DNA of 64,000 nucleotides from Eubacteriales bacterium (lineage in GTDB: Bacteria > Bacillota > Clostridia > Oscillospirales > CAG-382): the NCBI GenBank assembly GCA_028702135.1, contig JAQVPJ010000005.1, forward strand, positions 55,626 to 119,625, read 5' to 3'. Position numbers and translations under genes: made by a program. The notes beneath the pieces were generated by a model, which was not told where the DNA came from, made no database searches, and saw only the letters and a program-made list of their open reading frames with translations. Of this stretch, positions 1 to 8,781 are shown one piece after another (positions within the stretch are counted from its first letter, which is position 1; each line of letters begins with the position of its first letter).

Positions 1-1
1 G

Positions 2-292
2 AACAGCACTATCGATGCGCTGCGTAATATGAGGATGATTGACGATGAGAAGATCGCTCAGGCGGAGGTCGCTCTTATAGAGAGGAACCAAAACTCAAGC
101 AGGCTTAAGATAACGCTTTCCGAGGGAAAGAACCGCCAGATAAGGCGTATGTGCATGCAACTCGGGCTTTCGGTGATGCAGTTGAGGAGGGTTTCGGTAG
201 GCGGCGTGTTCCTGGGAAGTCTCGAGAGCGGAAAGTGGCGGGACCTTACAGGAGAGGAGCTTGCCGCGCTTTACGGAAAGCATAAAAAGTAA
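2..292 (+). CDS. pseudouridine synthase, RsuA/RluB/RluF type (C-terminal part)
   Basis: The reading frame is open from base 2 at the window edge, so the track start at 29 is only an internal Met. This is the last ~96 residues of a 23S/16S rRNA pseudouridine synthase of the RsuA/RluB/E/F group, which isomerises a specific uridine in rRNA. The diagnostic piece is EGKNRQIRRMCMQLG, the conserved C-terminal motif of this family, followed by the usual LxR(V/T)xxG strand. The catalytic Asp domain lies upstream, outside the window, so the exact paralogue cannot be decided. It ends 38 bases before the VanZ-like gene and may share its transcript. Confidence 0.8.
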   Translation, partial: NSTIDALRNMRMIDDEKIAQAEVALIERNQNSSRLKITLSEGKNRQIRRMCMQLGLSVMQLRRVSVGGVFLGSLESGKWRDLTGEELAALYGKHKK

Positions 293-330
293 GCGTCTGC
301 TTCGGGTGCTTCGAAAGGATAAAAATCGGG

Positions 331-837
331 ATGAAAAATCCTTTTTTAATAAAGAATCAACGCATAAAGATAGCGATTTTCCTTATTTTAACGCTCGCAT
401 GGACAGTTTTTATAATATCGCTGTCGCTGAATAACGCCGAGGAATCCAATAAACAGAGTGATACTGTCGTCGTTATGGTAAAAAGAGTGGCTCAAGCGCT
501 GGGAATAGATATAGCCGACGGTAGCTTACTGCCGCATTATGTAAGAAAAAGCGCACATTTTATTGAATTCGGTATACTCGGAATGCTTTGCCTGCCCATG
601 TTCAGAGCGTTGACGCAAAGGACCTTCGCCCATGTTTTGATCTCGCTGGGTTATTGCGGGCTCATCGCCGTTACGGACGAATACATACAGCTGTTTACTT
701 ACGGGCGCTCGGGGCAGCTCAGCGACGTTTTGATAGATTTTTCAGGCGCTGTTTTCGGCGTTGCTGCGATATGTGCGGCGAGCTGTCTTTTTCGAAAAAT
801 AAGGAAAAGAGGGGATATTGAAAATAAGTCGCTTTAG
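331..837 (+). CDS. VanZ-like family membrane protein
   Basis: A 168-residue integral membrane protein with a hydrophobic helix near residues 12-32 and three more between about 80 and 155. It carries the VanZ-like signature RKSAHFIEFGILG and TDEYIQLFTYGRSGQLSDV. The conserved His, Glu and Asp residues sit at membrane boundaries. In enterococci VanZ confers low-level teicoplanin resistance, but most VanZ-like proteins in Clostridia are of unknown role, and no van cluster is present here. The ATG start at 331 precedes the first membrane helix directly. The tail is basic (RKIRKRG) and cytoplasmic by the positive-inside rule. Confidence 0.8.
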   Translation: MKNPFLIKNQRIKIAIFLILTLAWTVFIISLSLNNAEESNKQSDTVVVMVKRVAQALGIDIADGSLLPHYVRKSAHFIEFGILGMLCLPMFRALTQRTFAHVLISLGYCGLIAVTDEYIQLFTYGRSGQLSDVLIDFSGAVFGVAAICAASCLFRKIRKRGDIENKSL

Positions 838-874
838 TAATATTTTAACATATTTTAATTACAGGAGGAAAGAC

Positions 875-2761
875 ATGTTTAAAAAAGTATTAGCCATTCT
901 GCTTACGATTATAATGCTGTCCTCAATGCTTTTGCTCTCGTCATGTGATGATAAAAAAGGTGAGAATGATAAAAGCGAGGAGGAAATCGTACTGACACCC
1001 AAGGAAAAGCTCTTAACGACAGCTGCCGCTGCCGCCGCTTACCTTAAGGAGCTTAGTGACGGTTTAGGATACAGTTATTCCGAAGTTAAGGCCGTCGAAG
1101 GCAAAACGCCGGTCACAACTTTTGATGCCGAGCTTAAAAAGCTCTCATATGCCGGAACGGATATAATTTCCGACCCGATAAAAATTACCGTAAAATCCGA
1201 GACTGACCAAAAAAACAATATAACAAAGTCCTTGCTTGAGCTTGGGGCGGATGAAGCAAAGCTGCCGGTGGAGATTCTCAACACTAAATCGGGTATTTAT
1301 TTCGAAATTGATAAAGTAACCGAAGAAATGCTGAAATTCCCGTATGAGGAAGAGATGCCCGATTTTGACTTAGAGCAGATAAGACAGATTATCGATACAT
1401 ATTCCGATACTTTTATGGATAATCTCCCATCGGAGCTATTCACGGAGGAAAAGGGTGATGTAACTGTTGACGGGGTTGCGATAAGCAATGCGACGACAAT
1501 CAAAGCACAAATAACGTCTGCCCAGTTAATGACGGCGATAAAAGCTGTTCTTGTTCAGGCAAAAACCGATCTGCAGTTAAAGAAAGTAGCGGATAATCTA
1601 AAAAGCATGCTTGCGTTATATGAAACCGATCAGTCAACCGACAGTTATGAGGAAGCAATAGACGAAGCGATCGACCAGCTCGACGACGATATTGAAGACG
1701 CAAAAGAAGGCGATTATCTCACAATAGCTGTTATTTTTGAAGATGAAAATCTAAGAAGCGTAAACCTTGAGGTGTACGAAAAAGACGAAAAATGCTTTGC
1801 AGCCGCTCTTACCACCGTGAAAAAAGACAGCGGACACTATGTAAAGGGCTCTGTTTCGGGTAAGGATGAGGAAAAATTCTTTGATTTTTCATATGAGCAG
1901 ACTGCAAACGATGCCGGCAGCGCGGACGGAAAGTTTTCTATAGGCGTTTCCGACGAAATGGAACTGACCGTCGAGTTCAAGGGAACAAAAACCGAAAACA
2001 AGCTTGTAGTGGACAGCGATATAGAAATGTCCGTACATGACGGTGGCGAAGATATTTCAATACCGATTAAAGTTACCTCAACATACGAGAAGGTTTCCGA
2101 CACCGAAAACAGCGTAAAAGCTGACTTATCAATTGATGCTCTCGATTATGATATAGAACTGTCGATTGGCAGCAGCGTAAAGCTTGCCGACTATACGGAA
2201 ATAACTGCTCCCGGCGACGATGATGCGGAAATCCTTGATGAAGAATTTGATTTTCAGGCTCTCATTCAGAAGATACTTGTCGAATATCCTGATGTCTATA
2301 ACTATTTATCGAATTATTTAGGCAGCGAAGAGCAGACGGGCATATACCTTTATAACCAATATCAGACTATTTGTCTCAATTATGACGGCAGCGGTTCTTT
2401 AGTAAGCAGTTACACGAACATGAGTTATGGCAACGGAAAGTACACAGCGGAATTTATGGATGAAGAGTATTCCGGCACCTATTCTGTCAACGGTTCGGAT
2501 GTAACGATAGACGGTTTTGGCGGCTATACGCTGCAGGAATTCGATTATTGTGATGTGATAACGGATTCGGGCGAAACCATAATTATCACGGTATACGATG
2601 ATTGTTGTGATTCGGAATCTCCCTTTGAGTATACTTTGGAAGACGATGTACTTGATCTGACTTTCAAAGACGGCGAAACAGCGTCTTATGACTGCGTCGA
2701 GGCCGGGGATGTTTATACTGTAGGCGGCGTTGAATTCTACTGGGATTATTTATACGATTAA
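875..2761 (+). CDS. large surface lipoprotein of unknown function
   Basis: The track starts at 818, but the ATG at 875 is preceded by AGGAGGAAAGAC and begins a clean lipoprotein signal: basic MFKK, hydrophobic core, lipobox LLSSC. The mature part of about 600 residues is acidic and secreted. It has a helical N-terminal half (an Ala-rich stretch, then DQLDDDIEDAKEG), a central beta-rich half repeating VKVTST/SVKAD-type strands, and a C-terminal region rich in Tyr and Gly (YNQYQTICLNYDGSG) that looks like a small lipocalin-like or META-like beta domain. I recognise no catalytic motif. It is followed by a strong terminator, so it is the last gene of its unit. Confidence 0.75.
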   Translation: MFKKVLAILLTIIMLSSMLLLSSCDDKKGENDKSEEEIVLTPKEKLLTTAAAAAAYLKELSDGLGYSYSEVKAVEGKTPVTTFDAELKKLSYAGTDIISDPIKITVKSETDQKNNITKSLLELGADEAKLPVEILNTKSGIYFEIDKVTEEMLKFPYEEEMPDFDLEQIRQIIDTYSDTFMDNLPSELFTEEKGDVTVDGVAISNATTIKAQITSAQLMTAIKAVLVQAKTDLQLKKVADNLKSMLALYETDQSTDSYEEAIDEAIDQLDDDIEDAKEGDYLTIAVIFEDENLRSVNLEVYEKDEKCFAAALTTVKKDSGHYVKGSVSGKDEEKFFDFSYEQTANDAGSADGKFSIGVSDEMELTVEFKGTKTENKLVVDSDIEMSVHDGGEDISIPIKVTSTYEKVSDTENSVKADLSIDALDYDIELSIGSSVKLADYTEITAPGDDDAEILDEEFDFQALIQKILVEYPDVYNYLSNYLGSEEQTGIYLYNQYQTICLNYDGSGSLVSSYTNMSYGNGKYTAEFMDEEYSGTYSVNGSDVTIDGFGGYTLQEFDYCDVITDSGETIIITVYDDCCDSESPFEYTLEDDVLDLTFKDGETASYDCVEAGDVYTVGGVEFYWDYLYD

Positions 2762-2782
2762 CTAAATTGCAAAAAACTGCCC

Positions 2783-2817
2783 GGGACGTACAGAGGTTGT
2801 CTGTGCGTCCCTTTTTT
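2783..2817 (+). terminator. Rho-independent terminator
   Basis: GGGACG-t-ACAGA pairs with TCTGT-g-CGTCCC and is followed by TTTTTT, 22 bases after the lipoprotein stop. Confidence 0.85.
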
Positions 2818-2883
2818 GCGGAATAAACGGATAAGAGGGCGCGCTGTAAAAAATGTGGTACGGATATTCGTTTATATCCGGCA

Positions 2884-3324
2884 TCAAATCAACACAATAC
2901 CGTAAACAGAACGGGTGAACTTTTCCAAAGCCTTGTTTCTGTCTTCGTAAAGACTGCTTCTTTCCTTATAAAAACGGCTCATAAGGCTCTCCGCAGCTCC
3001 TTTTGTATTATGTATAAAAAATCCCTCGAGCAGTTGAACCTGATAATCGTCAAGATCGGAAAATCCCGATTCTATCATCTTCAATTCACGTTCAACAACT
3101 TTTGACCTGAACCGGCAGTCGTCGAGCAGAGCAATGACAGTGATAAGCCTGTCCTCGTATTTGTTTGTGCCGCTGCTCGTTACCGGCTTTGCGTTTAGCG
3201 ACGCGGTTTTACAAGAATACTTTTCCCTTTCGAGTTCCTCAATTTGCTGCTTGATGGATTTGCGCGCCACTGTGAGCTGATTCTTTCTCTTAAGCAAATC
3301 CTTAGCAAAATCTCTGTAATCCAT
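2884..3324 (-). CDS. small helical protein, possibly phage-like regulator
   Basis: A 146-residue, highly charged, mostly alpha-helical protein. The first half reads like a coiled coil (KSIKQQIEELEREKYS). The second half (ERELKMIESGFSDLDDYQVQLL...SLMSRFYKERSSLYEDRNKALEKF) resembles the sigma-70 region-4-like helix-turn-helix of ArpU/RinA-type phage late regulators, with a YxxRxxAL-like recognition helix. That resemblance is weak and by eye. No other phage genes are present, so it would be a remnant or domesticated gene. The start has AAAGGGG in front of ATG. The structured leader at 3345-3510 ends directly upstream, so expression may be controlled by attenuation. Confidence 0.5.
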   Translation of the reverse strand: MDYRDFAKDLLKRKNQLTVARKSIKQQIEELEREKYSCKTASLNAKPVTSSGTNKYEDRLITVIALLDDCRFRSKVVERELKMIESGFSDLDDYQVQLLEGFFIHNTKGAAESLMSRFYKERSSLYEDRNKALEKFTRSVYGIVLI

Positions 3325-3344
3325 AATCCCCTTTCTTTCTTTTA

Positions 3345-3510
3345 AAAAGCCGATATAAACAAGCTTATGACATCAAAGCAGAATACCGGGCAGATGGGTT
3401 TCCTCAAGCATTCTTATTTATTTATATCGGCAAAAACCAAAGAAATAAGTTTTTATACAAACCTTAACCGAACAAGCGCGCCCGTCCGCCGCCGAATGCT
3501 CTCGGTTAAG
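3345..3510 (-). ncRNA. candidate structured leader or small RNA
   Basis: Read on the minus strand. A long-range stem CTTAACCGA/TCGGTTAAG (3463-3471 with 3502-3510) encloses a GC-rich loop. Then an 11-bp perfect stem GCCGATATAAA/TTTATATCGGC (3421-3431 with 3349-3359) encloses two smaller possible hairpins (AGAAT/ATTCT and GCTT/AAGC). The outer stem is followed by TTTTT, like a terminator, only a few bases before the ribosome site of the 146-residue gene. This is the architecture of a cis-acting attenuator or a terminated small RNA. I considered 6S RNA and known riboswitches and could not match any confidently. Confidence 0.4.
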
Positions 3511-3677
3511 TCCAACATGGCGGCATAGTTATCCGTGGAATTATTATAACATATATATTAATAAAAAGCGTCCTGAATTTGTCGGAAATTCTTTATGTAT
3601 TATTAATAAAATATTTTGTCGATATATGTGAAAATAATACAAAAGTGGTTTTACAACTTCAATTTTTGTATAAAAAA

Positions 3678-3709
3678 TAAAAAAAGCACGCTTTTTTAAA
3701 AAGCGTGCG
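3678..3709 (-). terminator. Rho-independent terminator of WYL regulator gene
   Basis: On the minus strand GCACGCTTTTT/AAAAAGCGTGC forms a hairpin followed by TTTTTTTATTTTT, 17 bases downstream of the WYL gene stop. Confidence 0.85.
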
Positions 3710-3725
3710 GAAGTGGATTTTCGGG

Positions 3726-4733
3726 TTATTTTTTCTTATCGGAATACAAATCATAAAGCTCGGAAAGGGATGCTCTCATCCGTGATACGACATTTTCGGG
3801 ATAAACTATCTCCATTTCTTTGCCGAAGGAGAAAACCCAGGCAAAAAACTTCGGGCTCAGTTTTACCTTTGCCGTGAAGATAAACCTATCGTCGCTCTCC
3901 TTTAATATGGGTATATCGCTGCCGTAGCGGTCGATTACAACGCCGACAAGACTGTTGCTGCAGGATATACGCACGCTCTCGTCCTTTCCGCCGAACATGG
4001 AAAACACACTCTTTGTGTAGGCGGCGATTCCGGAAACACCGAAGAGCATTTTTCCCTTCCTCGGTTTTTGCATAATTGAAATATCGGTCATTTTATCAAC
4101 ACGGAAGTGCTTTATCATATTGCTTTTTTCGTCATAGGCGAGCAGATAATAAAACTCATCGTCCCAGGTTAAAGACCACGGGCTTACCTCGTACTTTTTA
4201 CCCCCGTGACGGGCAACCCGCTCGATTCTGCCGTCCCGGACAATATATGTATAGTATTGAAAGCTGACCATTTTGTTGTCTGCAATCGCAGTATGTATGT
4301 GGTCTATGGTGTTGAATATGCTCTCGTTGCGTGCCTTTACCCTTCCCTCAATAAAGACCTGACGCTTAAGGATTGAGGTCTGATCCCCGCCACCGGCAAG
4401 AGAAGCGAGTTTTTCGATCAGTTGCCTGCTCTTTTTCTCCGTAATGAATTTGCTGGACAGCACTGCATCGACGAGCAGTTTGAGCTCCGGAAGCTCAAAT
4501 TCTCTTGCCCCGAGGAAAACACCGCAGTTTCTGCCCTTTGTTCTGATAATGTCATAACCGAAATTTTCAAGCGATTCAAGGTCGTCATAAATGCTTTTAC
4601 GCTCCGCTTTTATATCATTTGCATTGAGCATCCCGATAAGCCCATTTACTGTAATCGGGTTGTTTTCGTCGGTTTTTTTGAGCGCGTTGAGAATATACAG
4701 AATTTTGAGCTTCTGGTTTTTTGATTTCGGCAT
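3726..4733 (-). CDS. WYL-domain transcriptional regulator
   Basis: About 335 residues. The N-terminal winged helix (residues ~5-65, LKILYILNALKKT...VNGLIGMLNANDIKAERKSIYDDLESL) is the HTH_11/DeoR-like DNA-binding type. The central part (residues ~140-235, KMVSFQYYTYIVRDGR...SPWSLTWDDEFYYLLAYDE) is the WYL ligand-sensing domain, with FYYLLAYD at the WYL position. A WCX-like C-terminal extension follows. WYL proteins sense nucleic acid or nucleotide ligands and often regulate DNA damage or defence genes, but no defence gene is adjacent. The start at 4733 is preferred because GGTGAT lies 5-6 bases upstream. The gene follows the SDR gene on the same strand and may share its transcript. Confidence 0.85.
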   Translation of the reverse strand: MPKSKNQKLKILYILNALKKTDENNPITVNGLIGMLNANDIKAERKSIYDDLESLENFGYDIIRTKGRNCGVFLGAREFELPELKLLVDAVLSSKFITEKKSRQLIEKLASLAGGGDQTSILKRQVFIEGRVKARNESIFNTIDHIHTAIADNKMVSFQYYTYIVRDGRIERVARHGGKKYEVSPWSLTWDDEFYYLLAYDEKSNMIKHFRVDKMTDISIMQKPRKGKMLFGVSGIAAYTKSVFSMFGGKDESVRISCSNSLVGVVIDRYGSDIPILKESDDRFIFTAKVKLSPKFFAWVFSFGKEMEIVYPENVVSRMRASLSELYDLYSDKKK

Positions 4734-4803
4734 CTTAATCACCATTCCCGGTCAAGCATATATATTTATTAAAAAAACAAAAAAAGAGCCTTGGCAAAAA
4801 CGG

Positions 4804-5514
4804 CTATACAAGACCTCCGTCGACAGCCAGCACCGCACCGCTGATATAATCGGCTTTTTCACTCGCTAAAAACAGTACGGCGTTTGCGACATCAACCGGT
4901 TTTCCCAACCGTTCAAGCGGTATCGACTCGACGAGCGATTCAACCTCCTCGATGGTAAGCCTTGCGTTCATATCCGTGTCAATCACGCCGGGGCAGACGC
5001 AGTTTACCCGAACGTAACTTGGTCCGACCTCCTTTGCCAGCGCTTTTGTGAAACCGATAAGCGCCGCTTTCGATGCTGAATAATCGACCTCGCAGGAAGC
5101 GCCGCATTCTCCGAACACGGAGGAAATGTTAATTATGGCGCCGCTTTTGCGGCGGATCATGGACGGCAGAACGGCACGGGTCATGTTGAGGGTTCCGAAT
5201 AGATTTACGTCATAAAGCTCCCTGATGCTCTCCCGCGAAACACTGTCAAAAACCCCGAAAAGGGACACTCCGGCATTGTTTACAAGCACGTCTATATCCG
5301 GAAATGCCGCTACCATAGCGGCAACCTGCTCCTTATCTGAAACATCCGCCCTGAAGGTTACGGCATTTTTAAGCGAATCGCAGAGCGTTTGCGCTTCTTT
5401 GACGCTTTTATTGTAATTTATAATAACGAAATAGCCCTCTTTGGAAAATGCCTCGCAGACGGCTCTGCCGATACCTCTTGAACCACCGGTGACCAAAACG
5501 GTTTTCATGCGCAT
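4804..5514 (-). CDS. SDR family oxidoreductase, FabG-like
   Basis: A 236-residue classical short-chain dehydrogenase/reductase. It has the Rossmann motif TGGSRGIGRAV for NAD(P)(H), NNAG (VLVNNAGVSLFG), catalytic Ser (INISSVFGE), YSASK, and the C-terminal ISGAVLAVDGG typical of 3-oxoacyl-ACP reductases. The family reduces 3-oxoacyl-ACP in fatty acid synthesis, but isolated copies often act on other ketones. No fatty acid synthesis genes are adjacent, so the substrate is undecided. It lies 49 bases after RNase J on the same strand, with GAAGGAAAAC before the ATG. Confidence 0.85.
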   Translation of the reverse strand: MRMKTVLVTGGSRGIGRAVCEAFSKEGYFVIINYNKSVKEAQTLCDSLKNAVTFRADVSDKEQVAAMVAAFPDIDVLVNNAGVSLFGVFDSVSRESIRELYDVNLFGTLNMTRAVLPSMIRRKSGAIINISSVFGECGASCEVDYSASKAALIGFTKALAKEVGPSYVRVNCVCPGVIDTDMNARLTIEEVESLVESIPLERLGKPVDVANAVLFLASEKADYISGAVLAVDGGLV

Positions 5515-5563
5515 GTTTTCCTTCTTTTCAATAAAGATGTATTACAGGGTATTCTCCCGCTTT

Positions 5564-7231
5564 TTAAACTACCGTTTTTGTAAAAATGGGCAGTATCATG
5601 GGATTTCTCTTTATTTTTGAATACACTACCGAGCCGAGCTCATCTTTGAGCTTGTTTTTAAGAGTTCCCATATCGGTTACGCCTTTATCAAGGTACTTAT
5701 AGATTATTTTTGCAGAGGTGCTGCCAAGCTCATCCATAAGAGCCTCGCTCTCCTTGACATATACAAACCCGCGTGAAACTATCTCCGGCGGGCTTAAAAG
5801 CTCCCTGTTTTCGGTATCTATGTTTGCGACGACGATGATGATTCCGTCCTCCGAAAGATGCTTTCTGTCCCTCAGAACAACGCTTCCGACATCGCCTATA
5901 CCATAACCGTCAACCATAATCTGCCCTGCCTCGACGCTTCCGTTTACTCTGATACCGCGTTTGCTCAGCTCAAGCACCTTACCCGCCTCCGGAATAAAAA
6001 TGTGGCTTCCGTCCATGCCGAGTTCCTTTGCCAGTGCGGCGTGTCTTGTAAGATGCTTATATTCACCGTGTACGGGGATAAAATATTCCGCTTTGACAAG
6101 GGAGTGAATCAGCTTTATCTCCTCACAGCAGGCGTGCCCGGTGACATGGACCTCGTTGCTGTCGTTGATAACCTCTACGCCTCTTTTACAAAGCTCGTTT
6201 ACAATCTTTGTAATCAGCTTCTCGTTGCCGGGAATCGCAGAGGCGGAGAGGATGACAAGGTCGTTCGCACCTAAAGAGATTGTAGGGTGCTCGCCGAACG
6301 CCATTCTGTAAAGCGCGCTCATAGGCTCTCCCTGACTTCCGGTAGTTATCAGGGTAAGCTGGTTGGGGGAATAACGCTTCATATCGGTGATATCTATGAT
6401 AAGACCGTCGGGAATATCGATATATCCGAGTCTGCTCGCCGCTTTTATGACATTGAGCATGCTGCGCCCCGTAATCGCCACCTTGCGGTTATACTTTACC
6501 GAATAATTAATAATCTGCTGGACTCTGTGAACATTGGAAGAGAATGTCGCAATAACGACACGCTTTTCGAGATTATAGAATATTCTGTCAAAGGAGGCAG
6601 CAAGCGTCTTCTCGCTCGCGGTGTAGCCGGGACGCTCCGCGTTCGTCGAGTCGCACATGAGAACCTTTACTCCCTTATTTCCGATATCCGCTATCCTGCC
6701 GAGATCAATCGGCCTGCTTCCGATGGGAGTAAAATCTATTTTAAAGTCCCCCGTGTGAAATATCTTTCCGACCGGGGTGGATATATAAAGGGCAACCGCA
6801 TCCGGGATGGAATGGTTTACATGGACATATTCTACCGAAAACGAACCGAAATCGGTTTTTTCGCCCGCTTTTATCTCGATGAGTGTAGATGACTTTAGCA
6901 TTCCGTGCTCCGAGAGCTTACCCTCAAGGATTCCGAGAGTCAGTCTTGTGCCGTAAATATTCGTTTTTATCTGCTTTAAAAAATAGGGTACAGCTCCGAT
7001 GTGATCCTCGTGACCGTGTGTCAGTATAATTCCACGGACTTTATCTGCGTTTTTTTGAAGATATGTTATGTCGGGTATAACAAGGTCCACGCCCAGCATA
7101 TCGTTTTCCGGAAACGATACGCCGCAGTCGATTACGATTATATCATTCTCGTACTCTAAGACGGTAATGTTCATGCCTATTCCGTCTACGCCTCCGAGAG
7201 GGATTATCCTTACTTTTGAGTTTTTTGTCAT
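5564..7231 (-). CDS. rnjA: ribonuclease J
   Basis: About 555 residues, the usual length. RNase J is a dual endo- and 5'-3' exoribonuclease central to mRNA decay and rRNA maturation in Firmicutes. The beta-lactamase fold is shown by LTHGHEDHIGAVPYF (Zn ligands HxHxDH), the HTGDFK motif, the beta-CASP region (ATFSSNVHRVQQI, TGSQGEP) and the late His motif PVHGEYKHL. The start is taken at 7231, the Met in front of TKNSKVRIIPLGGVDG, because GAAAGGAAATATTT precedes it; the track adds 12 residues with no ribosome site. A consensus sigma-A promoter lies 28 bases upstream. Whether a second copy exists elsewhere is unknown. Confidence 0.95.
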   Translation of the reverse strand: MTKNSKVRIIPLGGVDGIGMNITVLEYENDIIVIDCGVSFPENDMLGVDLVIPDITYLQKNADKVRGIILTHGHEDHIGAVPYFLKQIKTNIYGTRLTLGILEGKLSEHGMLKSSTLIEIKAGEKTDFGSFSVEYVHVNHSIPDAVALYISTPVGKIFHTGDFKIDFTPIGSRPIDLGRIADIGNKGVKVLMCDSTNAERPGYTASEKTLAASFDRIFYNLEKRVVIATFSSNVHRVQQIINYSVKYNRKVAITGRSMLNVIKAASRLGYIDIPDGLIIDITDMKRYSPNQLTLITTGSQGEPMSALYRMAFGEHPTISLGANDLVILSASAIPGNEKLITKIVNELCKRGVEVINDSNEVHVTGHACCEEIKLIHSLVKAEYFIPVHGEYKHLTRHAALAKELGMDGSHIFIPEAGKVLELSKRGIRVNGSVEAGQIMVDGYGIGDVGSVVLRDRKHLSEDGIIIVVANIDTENRELLSPPEIVSRGFVYVKESEALMDELGSTSAKIIYKYLDKGVTDMGTLKNKLKDELGSVVYSKIKRNPMILPIFTKTVV

Positions 7232-7258
7232 AAATATTTCCTTTCGTTTTATGATTAT

Positions 7259-7287
7259 ATTATGCAATTAATATGTTATTTTGTCAA
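7259..7287 (-). promoter_or_regulatory. sigma-A promoter of rnjA
   Basis: Minus strand TTGACA, 17-base spacer, CATAAT, just upstream of the rnjA ribosome site. Confidence 0.8.
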
Positions 7288-7351
7288 TAGATACGGGAAA
7301 ACGCGGCAAAACGCCGCCTTAGATGCAGGGAGCGCCGCAAGCATTTATCAC

Positions 7352-7379
7352 TTGACTTTTTATGAAAAAATGTTATTAT
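7352..7379 (+). promoter_or_regulatory. sigma-A promoter of murA
   Basis: TTGACT, 16-base spacer, TATTAT, 45 bases upstream of the murA start. It is divergent from the rnjA promoter. Confidence 0.65.
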
Positions 7380-7424
7380 GTATGATGTTGTTATATCAAT
7401 ACGGCCGAAGGGTGTTATTAATAA

Positions 7425-8711
7425 ATGGAAAGAATCTATATCAACGGCGGAAAGCCGTTATCGGGACGAATAGAGGTGGGAGGCATGAAAAACGCCGCCC
7501 TGCCTATTTTATTTTCGACAATTCTTGTAGAGGATAAATGCGTAATCGAGAATTTACCGAGAATAAGCGATATAAAAACAACGCTTGATATTCTCACCGC
7601 CATGGGAGCGCAGGTAAATGAGCTTGACAGCGGAACGGTTCAGGTTGATACAACAAATATAAAATGCGGGTTAATGCCCCAGAATCTTGCACAGACGATG
7701 AGGGCATCTTATTATGTACTCGGAGCGGAGCTGGGCAGGTTCGGAAGATCAAGAGCCGCCTGCCCCGGCGGAGATGATTTCGGTGCAAGGCCTATCGACC
7801 AGCATGTCAAGGGTTTTGAAGCGTTGGGAGCGACAGTTACCGAGAATGATGAGGTTTACACCTGCATCGCCGAGAACGGGCTGAGAGCCGCCTCGATTTA
7901 TCTTGATATAGCGTCTGTCGGCGCAACCATAAACATAATGCTCGCCGCTACCAAAATCGAGGGATTGACTGTAATAGACAATGCGGCAAGAGAACCTCAT
8001 GTAGTTGACCTTGCAAACTTTTTAAACAGCTGCGGTGCGGATATAACCGGCGCGGGTACAGAGGTTATAAAGATAAGAGGGGTAAAAAAACTCCACGGCG
8101 TCAGTTATGCGATTATCCCCGATATGATCGAGGCGGGAACATATATGATGGCGGCGGCGGCGACGAACTGCACGCTCACCATTACAAATGTTATTCCCAA
8201 ACATCTGGAATCTATTACAGCAAAATTAATCGATATGGGCGTTTCGGTGACAGAACTGGACGACTCGGTAATAGTTTCGAAACGTGATACTCCGCTTAAG
8301 AAAATAAAGGTAAAAACATTCTTTTATCCGGGTTTTCCCACTGATATGAACGCACTTATAGGCGTGCTTTTGTGTCTTGCCGACGGGCAGAGCACGATAA
8401 CGGAGGGGGTTTTTGACAACCGCTTCAAATACACTGACGAGCTTATCAGAATGGGGGCAAACATAACCGTTCAGGGCAGAACCGCAACTTTTGAGGGAAA
8501 GCCGGAGCTTCACCCGGCGAATATCAGAGCCGTGGACATAAGGGCGGGGGGCGCTATGGTCATCGCGGGGCTTGCCACAAAGGGAGTTACATGGATAGAT
8601 GATATCTATCATATCGAGAGGGGATATGAAAACCTTGTCGAAAAGCTGCGTGCTGTCGGAGCTGACATAAAAAAAGTTATTATACCCGAGATTACCCCAA
8701 ACGGAAAGTAA
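7425..8711 (+). CDS. murA: UDP-N-acetylglucosamine 1-carboxyvinyltransferase, Cys-to-Asp variant
   Basis: A 428-residue MurA, full length. It transfers enolpyruvate from PEP to UDP-GlcNAc, the first committed step of peptidoglycan synthesis, in the cytosol. Supporting motifs: GGMKNAALPILFSTILVE with the conserved Lys-Asn near residue 22, NLAQTMRASYYVLG, GARPIDQHVKGFEALGA, IPDMIEAGTYMMAAA, FPTDMN and the C-terminal HIERGYENLVEKLRAVGA. The active-site loop reads CPGGDDFG: Asp at residue 117 where most MurA proteins have the fosfomycin-alkylated Cys (PGGCxIG). The same Cys-to-Asp replacement in Mycobacterium and Chlamydia gives intrinsic fosfomycin resistance with activity retained. An unusual FGRSRAA stretch precedes the loop. 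Confidence 0.95.
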   Translation: MERIYINGGKPLSGRIEVGGMKNAALPILFSTILVEDKCVIENLPRISDIKTTLDILTAMGAQVNELDSGTVQVDTTNIKCGLMPQNLAQTMRASYYVLGAELGRFGRSRAACPGGDDFGARPIDQHVKGFEALGATVTENDEVYTCIAENGLRAASIYLDIASVGATINIMLAATKIEGLTVIDNAAREPHVVDLANFLNSCGADITGAGTEVIKIRGVKKLHGVSYAIIPDMIEAGTYMMAAAATNCTLTITNVIPKHLESITAKLIDMGVSVTELDDSVIVSKRDTPLKKIKVKTFFYPGFPTDMNALIGVLLCLADGQSTITEGVFDNRFKYTDELIRMGANITVQGRTATFEGKPELHPANIRAVDIRAGGAMVIAGLATKGVTWIDDIYHIERGYENLVEKLRAVGADIKKVIIPEITPNGK

Positions 8712-8732
8712 TTATACAGCATAACCTTTTTG

Positions 8733-8766
8733 CCGCAGACGCTTAACGGTCTCCGCGGTTTTTTTT
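8733..8766 (+). terminator. Rho-independent terminator after murA
   Basis: CCGC-AGAC pairs with GTCT-(CC)-GCGG and is followed by TTTTTTTT. Confidence 0.7.
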
Positions 8767-8781
8767 ACTCATTTTTAATGG

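Noticed and set aside
331-837. Glycopeptide resistance by the VanZ-like protein
   Set aside because: No vanA/B-type ligase, vanH/X or VanRS genes are in the window, and VanZ-like proteins are widespread without resistance.
818-874. N-terminal extension of the lipoprotein ORF (track start 818)
   Set aside because: No ribosome site there, and AGGAGG plus a proper lipoprotein signal peptide follow at 875.
3345-3510. 6S RNA
   Set aside because: Length and location would be possible, but the two main stems are side by side rather than a single rod with a central bubble.
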